Shown here piece after piece: positions 58,341 through 64,000 of a DNA stretch of 64,000 nt (position 1 is its first letter; every line of letters starts with the position of its first letter). The notes below the pieces were generated by a model. It was not told where the DNA came from and made no database searches. It was given only the letters and a program-made list of their open reading frames with translations. This stretch comes from Sciurus carolinensis (Eukaryota; Chordata; Mammalia; Rodentia; Sciuridae), in the NCBI RefSeq assembly GCF_902686445.1, contig NC_062219.1, forward strand, positions 114,081,160 to 114,145,159, in the 5' to 3' direction. The position numbers and the translations under genes are program-made.

Positions 58341-59031
58341 ATTTTGGGAGGGGGGAGGCGGGAAGGAAGGGGGAGGAGGGAAAGGCGATACAGAGGCTTT
58401 GAAAAGAAAAGTGCTGGCTTACAGCTGCCAGGCACATGGGTTCTCCTTGGCACAGTGTCCCGGGGCAGGGGGAAGGTACCCAGAGAGACCCTGGCACTTC
58501 AGCGGCTTGGGGAGGAGTGGCCAAGGAGGCACTCCAACCCTCTAAATCTTGGAGCCGTGGCCTGTGATCTTAGCTAAAGTTAATTATTCCAGGTGGGGTT
58601 GGAGGGTACTCAGGACTATTTGATAAACTACGCAGGCATGTTTTCCCAAACATATCTATCTGTCCCTGGGTCCCTCCCACAGGGCTGGAAATTTTTGCCA
58701 CTCTTTGTACCTTTGAGTGAACATGTCTGAGACCCTGTTAACCTGCACCTCGGTGCCTGGCAGGGCTAACATGCTAATCTGTGACCATTCCAAATATAGC
58801 CCGGACTTATCTTTCAGACGTGCTGGCCTGTCACATGGCAGGACACTAAGGACACAGGCCAGGCGAGTTTTCATGAACTATTACAGAAAATCTCCATGGA
58901 CTTTGAAACCCAGGAAGGCACGGTGGTAAACCCCTAAATCTCAGAGCTAGAAGGGGGCCCTGGAAATTCCCCCACCTCTGCTCCACCTCCATCCAACACA
59001 GAAACTCAGCATCCCTAAAGAGGACCATTCC

Positions 59032-59230
59032 AGCCGTGTATGGTGGGGCACAATGCCAGCCAGTGACTCGGGAGGCTGAAGCAGGAGGATCACAAGTTCT
59101 AGACCAGCCTCGGCAATTTAGCGATTTACCCTGTTTTAAAAATTTTTTTTGAAAGGGCTGGGGATGTAGCTCGTTGGTACATCTAAGAGCACCTCCAGGT
59201 TCAATCCCCAGAGCCACAGGGGGGAAAAAA
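59032..59230 (+). repeat. Composite squirrel SINE with imperfect target-site duplication
   Basis: CAGCCGTGTATGGTGGGGCA through GGTTCAATCCCCAGAGCC. AAGAGGACCATCC-like sequence flanks both ends (from 59,018 and from 59,231). Confidence 0.82.
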
Positions 59231-60128
59231 AAGAGGTCCATCCCACTGTTAAGTAATACTGACCTCGGGAAATTTCTTCTGTACTTTTACAAAAACCTGT
59301 TCCTCTGAAATTCCTGCCTTCCCTGTGGAGACTCAGGAGCAAGTGTGAGATGGTTCTTTAGCTGCTGGAAGACAGCTTGACTGTCCTGCATCTTCCCCTC
59401 CAAATCCTAGGACCTGCCTGGCCATCACCATGCAGCTCTCCTTCCAAGGAAGTAGTGCCAAAAAGGGGCCGGGGAGGGCTAGGGAAGGGCTGCTGGAGGC
59501 ACAGCAGTGACTGAGCACGGGCACTTCAGGAACTAACACCCACATACCTCCCTCATCCTCCCAACCACCCGGGGAAGGGGAAGATGTGTTACTCTCACTT
59601 AGTGGAGAGGAAAGACTGGACAGAGCCAGGATGGAAGCTCACGTTCCTGACCCAGGCTAAGGACTTGCCCTAGGAATCCAGGTGCTTTGCTCTTAGACCC
59701 ATGAGGCAGCATGGTCCTCAGTCTCCTGTCTCCCCATCTCCAGAGCCTCCCTCTCCTTGCTACCTGAAGGGAAAAGGAAATCCAGGGAAAACCCTGCATA
59801 AGTCCTGCCCCTCCCTGCTGGTTCCCTGCCCAGCCCAGCCCTCAGCAGCTGCTTCAGAGACAACCACAGCCCTAGTGCTTACTCACTGGCCACAGGACCC
59901 TGCTCCACGATTGTGCAAGTGCTCACCATTTGGCATTGGATCCAGTCCCCAGGCTTTGTCCTGGTTGCAGTTCTACCTAGGTCCCTTTCCCTCACACATC
60001 TATACCTCTTTCAAAGACCACCTTCTCAGGGGGGCCAGCTCCAGCCATCCCTCCGGGGCCTTGCACCCTGCCCAGTTTCCTTCCATGGGCCAGTTGACCA
60101 CAGTGAGAAGTATGAGAAGTCCCTTTCT

Positions 60129-60344
60129 TTTTTATTCTTTCCTTTTTTTTTTGGTACCGGAGATTGAACTCAGGGCACTCAGCCACTGAGCCACAACCCC
60201 AGCCCTATTTTGTATTTATTTAGAGACAGGGTCTCACTGAGTTGCTTAGCGCCTTGCTTCTGTTGAGGCTGGCTTTGAACTCGTGATCCTCCTGCCTCAG
60301 CCTCCCAAGGCCCTGGGATTACAGGAGTGCGCCACCATGCCTGG
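60129..60344 (-). repeat. Composite squirrel SINE with 12-bp imperfect target-site duplication
   Basis: T-rich reverse tail, GGTACCGGAGATTGAACTCA, and a B1-like half ending GCGCCACCATGCCTGG. AAGTCCCTTTCT and AAGTTCCTTTCT flank it. Confidence 0.85.
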
Positions 60345-60354
60345 AAGAAGTTCC

Positions 60355-60485
60355 TTTCTGTTATGTTTGTTGTCTGTCTCCCTTTAAGTTCCCAAAGGAC
60401 AGAGGTCACTTTGTTTGCGGTTGAATCCGCAGCACCTAGAACAGTGCTGGGCCTTAAGTAGGTGCTCAGTCCACACTTGTCAGAT
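60355..60485 (+). repeat. L2 LINE 3'-end fragment
   Basis: CAAAGGACAGAGGTCACTTT and AGCACCTAGAACAGTGCTGG follow the L2 3' terminal pattern. Confidence 0.6.
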
Positions 60486-60934
60486 GCAAGAAGAGCTTAA
60501 AGCCCTGCGAGGCCAGCGTGGTATTTTCACTGGAGCTCTAGCTGTGGGCTAAGGTGTCGCCTCCAAGGTCGCAGAGCTTGCAGTACCCAATCGCAAACCC
60601 CGGTGCATTTTGGGTTACTGAGAATGAGTCTGTTTTTGGGGGCCCAGGCCTGTTCTGAACTTTAAGTATATGGGAGAAGGGGCCTGGTTTCTGGGGGATT
60701 TCTGCCTGCGTTCTGACCAGCAGGTCCTCTTCCCTCCTAAGCAGGGGGAGGAGAGCTCCGTCCTTTCCCGCAGCTTCCTGCAGCCCCCTTTCCCACCCCC
60801 AAGTCCAAGGGGGGCCCGCAGGTGCCGTCCAGCTCCTCCCTCCCCTGAGGACCCAGGTCCCTGCCTGGGCTGAAGTCCACACCCAGCAGTCTGGGGTGCC
60901 CCTGGGAGGCCCCTCCCCTGGCCTCTGAGTGGCT

Positions 60935-61240
60935 CCCCTCCCCACAGATGTAAATCCGGGCCCCAGAGTGGCCACACAGAACATACATCTTAAACAAACA
61001 CTTCTCCTTGCTGTTTATCTCCCTGGCCTTTAAACAAACTCTTTCAAAGGTTTCTGCTGATAGGAGAGATTTACTGAAAACCATTCCTTACTTAAAAGCC
61101 CTGGGTTTATGCTGCTGGGGAGGGGGCAGCGGGGCCTTCAGGCCTGGGGTTTCTCTGCCTCCGGACCACATGTTTATCCTCTGGGCCTTGATAGAGGAGC
61201 AGCTCAGACTAATCTTTATGGAAAAGAAAATAATAAAAGC
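60935..61240. promoter_or_regulatory. Putative enhancer with four forkhead motifs
   Basis: Within 190 bases there are TAAACAAACA (60,991-61,000), TGTTTATC (61,012-61,019), TAAACAAAC (61,031-61,039) and TGTTTATC (61,171-61,178), in both orientations. A TCF/LEF-type CTTTCAAAGG (61,041-61,050) and a CCTTGATAG near 61,186 accompany them. The block is free of recognisable repeats. FOX proteins, including FOXP4 itself or FOXA/FOXF in lung and gut, could bind. Confidence 0.48.
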
Positions 61241-61544
61241 AGGAAAGGGGGGGCGGGTGGAAGCTGGGGGAGGTTTGGTTCTTGTCACTGACTCCAGGAG
61301 GCCCTGGCAGGTCCAGGGTGTGGCAGCGCCCACCCGCTGCAGCCTTGGGGGTGGGGTGCAGTGGCAGAGAGGGGTGGGGCCCCCTTGGACTTTGCACAGA
61401 AGGCCCTTGGGCAGGTGAGTCTGTTCTTGGGCTTCCAGCCCCGGGGCTGAGGCCAGAGTGGGCCTCTCCCAGTTGCACAGGGTGCGAATGGGGGGGGGGT
61501 GTCACATGATAATGTCTACATATCCAGTCCTACATTTGGTCACC

Positions 61545-61760
61545 ATTCAGGAAGCATCGAGTGTGTGCCAGCACCTGGGGGTACAGAGATGAGTAACTGT
61601 TAACATTGGCTTCAGCATTTCTGTGGGTCTCAAGTGAAATCACTTACACGAATGAAAGCATTCAATTCAATGGGCCCCAGAAGGAAAGCCCATAATTAAC
61701 TCTGCGTATGGGGAAACCAAGGCACACGGAGATAACTGGGCCATACCGGAGGGGTTTTGA
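61545..61760 (-). repeat. MIR-like fragment
   Basis: GAGTGTGTGCCAGCACCTGG and GGGGAAACCAAGGCACACGG are consistent with a diverged reverse MIR. Confidence 0.5.
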
Positions 61761-61974
61761 CTTCGCCGAGATGAAGCCTGGATGTGGGGGAATTCTAAAA
61801 TGCATCCCGAGTGGGGAGCCACTGCAGGGGCACATTCCTGCTTCCCTGTCCTCCGGTGATCGGTAGTTCACCAAGACCGAGGGGTCTCCCAGCCCATGGA
61901 GAGCAGTAGTTCTTTCTTAGTGTAAAATAATCTTGCCTCTTACAATCCTAGGTTCAATGAGATTAGTAACAGGG

Positions 61975-62440
61975 AACTAACCTCCACCAGCTGTGGGCCC
62001 AGGTTGCATGATTTTGCATATATTATCTCATTTAACCCACCTCCTGAAGTGTCAAGATCAGCCACATGAGTACCTCCCATGAGAAATGGAAGGCACCAGC
62101 CAGGTGTAGTGGTGCACGTCTGTAATCCCAGCGGCACCGGAGGCTGAGAGAGGAGGATCCCAAGTTCACAGCCAGCCTCAGCAACTCAGCAAGTCCCTAA
62201 GCAACAAAGTGAGAACCAGTCTCTAAATAAAATATAAAAAGAACTGGGGATGTGGGTCAGTGGTTAAGCACCCCTGGGTTCAATCCCCAGTACCAGGGGA
62301 AAAAAAAAAGGTAAAAAATCAATGGAAGGCACCAAGACCTCTGTAACTTGCCCAGGAACTAGTGGAAGGTGGAGGCAGGATTTGAATCCACAGTAACTGG
62401 CCCGATAGTTCTTACTGACCCTCATGGGGCATTTCATACT
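61975..62440 (-). repeat. MIR element interrupted by a composite SINE
   Basis: TATATTATCTCATTTAACCC lies left of the insertion and GTAACTTGCCCAGGAACTAG right of it. Both belong to one reverse MIR. Confidence 0.75.
62099..62320 (+). repeat. Composite squirrel SINE inserted in an MIR, with 14-bp target-site duplication
   Basis: CCAGGTGTAGTGGTGCACGT through GGTTCAATCCCCAGTACC and an A tail. AATGGAAGGCACCA is present exactly at 62,085-62,098 and 62,321-62,334. The MIR sequence continues on both sides. Confidence 0.9.
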
Positions 62441-62506
62441 GCTCAAACTATCTTCACATCTTTTGTCCATTGAAGGAGACACTGGAATGCCAAATGGTTA
62501 AGTGAC

Positions 62507-62513
<7 letters not shown>

Positions 62514-62538
<25 letters not shown>

Positions 62539-62614
62539 GGTGCTGGGGATCGAACCCAGGGCCTTAGTGCTTGCAAGGCAAGCACTCTACCAACTGAGCT
62601 ATCTCCCCAGCCCC
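62514..62614 (-). repeat. Recent ID SINE with 14-bp target-site duplication
   Basis: Read on the minus strand, it has intact A box (TAGCTCAGTTGGTAGAGTGC), B box (GGTTCGATCCC) and a poly(A) tail of over 20. AAGTGACCAGTTCT (62,500-62,513) and AAGTGACCGGTTCT (62,615-62,628) flank it. Confidence 0.88.
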
Positions 62615-63699
62615 AAGTGACCGGTTCTAAGCCTACCCCTGGCTTCTCAGCCTATGGATATGGGAGGTTTGTCTGTTTGCTTGGAATCTGTCTGGGCTTG
62701 GAGCTTGCTTGGAAGCAGCTCCCAAGGGAGCACAGGACCAGGGAGGGGATGCTGGACAGTGTGGGGCTGTCCTGGGGTCTTAGGTGCTGAAGGCTGGAGC
62801 TGTGGCCTATCCTGGGCGCTCCCAAGGTCAGAGGCCCTGGACAGGGGTAGATGTCATTGCAAAGACTCCACTGACTGACTTCCGCCTCTGCCTTGTTTGT
62901 TTGTGAAATTGCTGCCGTGGCAGGTGGGGAAGGGAGCAGCAGGCCAGGTAGGAATTTCCACTCCTTCTGGCTGCCCAGAGTTCAGGCCGGAAGCCACTCC
63001 CCTCCCCAGTGTTTACACTCCCCGGGGCCACACCCCTCGAGATGGCACTGACTGACACCCTCTTCCGCCAGTCCCCAGCTCTGAGCCAAATACCTTTCCC
63101 CTCTCCCTGAAAGCACCTTTCAGCACCTGGGCGCTGATCTGGGGCGTGCTTCCAGGAGGAAAGAAGGAGAGTGTGGGGAGGAGGCTGGGGTGCGGGAAGG
63201 CGGAGCTACAGGTCGTCCAGGTAAGACAGAGCTACCTGGCTGAGCGTCTTGCAGTCATCGACTTTCCTTATGTGTTCTTCTTCCTTTATTTAGCGACATC
63301 CGGGTCCCAAAACCTTTTCTTCCTCCTGGCAACTCTTGTTGTAAGATATTTCATTCACACCAAGGTAAACATGACTGATAACAGCTCCTAAAGTGACCCT
63401 TTCCAGGAAAGTGCTTATGGGCAGTGGCGTCTTTGTCCATTCATTCTTTGATTTACTGGACGATTTCCTTCAGCTTTCCTGGACAGCCCCCATCCTATCA
63501 CAAAGGCCTCGCTAGGGCATCTCCAAGTGCTTTGGCGGGCTGCTGTCCAAGCTGTGGACCTTGTGGCTAATGACACTCCCACCTTCTGACTGCGTGAAGA
63601 TTCACTGGCAGCGCCAGGCTCTTTAGTTGCACCTTGGAGAAAGAAAAGGGAATTCATCCTTATGAAAAGAAGTTTGCGGACTTTGCCAAAGGGAGGACT

Positions 63700-63784
63700 T
63701 TGGTTTTTGTGGTCCTGGTGATCAAACCCAGGGCCTCGTGCATGCTAGGCAGGTGCTCTGCCCACCGAGCTCCATCCCCAGCCC
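63700..63784 (-). repeat. ID SINE
   Basis: GGTCCTGGTGATCAAACCCA and CCGAGCTCCATCCCCAGCCC mark the reverse ID body. Confidence 0.82.
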
Positions 63785-64000
63785 AGGGAGCTGCTTAATG
63801 ACTGACCTTCAGCCACCAGTCCATCAGGTCTATTCCAGTCTGGTTGAGGGGCTGAGGTCCCCAAGGCAGCTGGGCAGGAGCCCAGGGAGGACAGCAGAAC
63901 TTGGGGAGGAGCTTCTAAAGGGGTCACTGGCCTCAGGGCTCTGGACATGTTTTCCTGCTTGTCCTCTCAGCAGGGAGGAGGCTAATGGTGAGCCATTAGG

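Larger units (their letters stand above)
36481..64000. other. Upstream flank of FOXP4 with no recognised protein-coding gene
   Basis: About 27.5 kb contains SINE clusters, MIR/L2/L1/hAT remnants, CA-rich low-complexity DNA (48.42-48.56 and 49.17-49.70 kb) and the putative elements listed separately. None of the open reading frames resembles a known protein. Human FOXP4-AS1, a spliced lncRNA, occupies the equivalent position and would be read here on the plus strand, but its exons cannot be recognised by eye. Confidence 0.6.

Noticed and set aside
36500..64000. Exons of FOXP4-AS1, NCR2 or TREM-family genes, which lie upstream of FOXP4 in human
   Set aside because: No immunoglobulin-domain coding sequence was seen, and lncRNA exons cannot be recognised without alignment or transcript data.

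Overview
This window is mammalian nuclear DNA, almost certainly from a squirrel-family rodent (Sciuridae). The evidence is its dense population of tRNA-Ala-derived ID elements and of composite SINEs (a B1/7SL-like left half joined to an ID-like right half, the STRID type of squirrels). There are also many old MIR, L2 and hAT remnants shared by all placental mammals. Nothing prokaryotic is present: no operons, CRISPR arrays, rRNA or attachment sites.

The one protein-coding gene I can support is FOXP4, a forkhead transcription factor, on the minus strand, with only its 5' end in the window. A CpG island with a GC-box promoter lies at about 34.5-36.3 kb and contains a predicted non-coding first exon ending at 35,212. 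Intron 1 (about 18 kb) leads to the exon with the start codon (16,826-17,048, 69 codons). Intron 2 (about 11.6 kb) leads to a 96-base exon (5,159-5,254, 32 codons). The remaining exons, which carry the rest of the glutamine-rich region, the zinc finger, leucine zipper and forkhead domain, lie beyond position 1. Both coding exons have canonical AG/GT boundaries and are phase 0, so they join into the recognisable FOXP4 N-terminus.

From about 36 to 64 kb is the upstream flank. By human synteny this should hold the head-to-head lncRNA FOXP4-AS1, but I could not place any of its exons. I found no conserved coding sequence there. It consists of SINE clusters, ancient repeats and several non-repeat, AT-rich, homeobox-motif-rich blocks that look like conserved enhancers.

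The most interesting material is regulatory. There are blocks rich in TAATTA motifs in intron 1 (about 19.8, 21.2, 26.7 and 29.1 kb) and upstream (57.2 and 58.1 kb). A cluster of four forkhead-type motifs lies at 60.99-61.18 kb, with single forkhead motifs flanking the promoter, which suggests autoregulation or cross-regulation by FOX proteins. A possible alternative first exon ends at 21,138, and a five-codon upstream ORF lies in exon 1. Several nested retrotransposon insertions can be resolved by their target-site duplications. I did not find a new protein system. Every enhancer and promoter claim is an inference from motif content and needs alignment or chromatin data.
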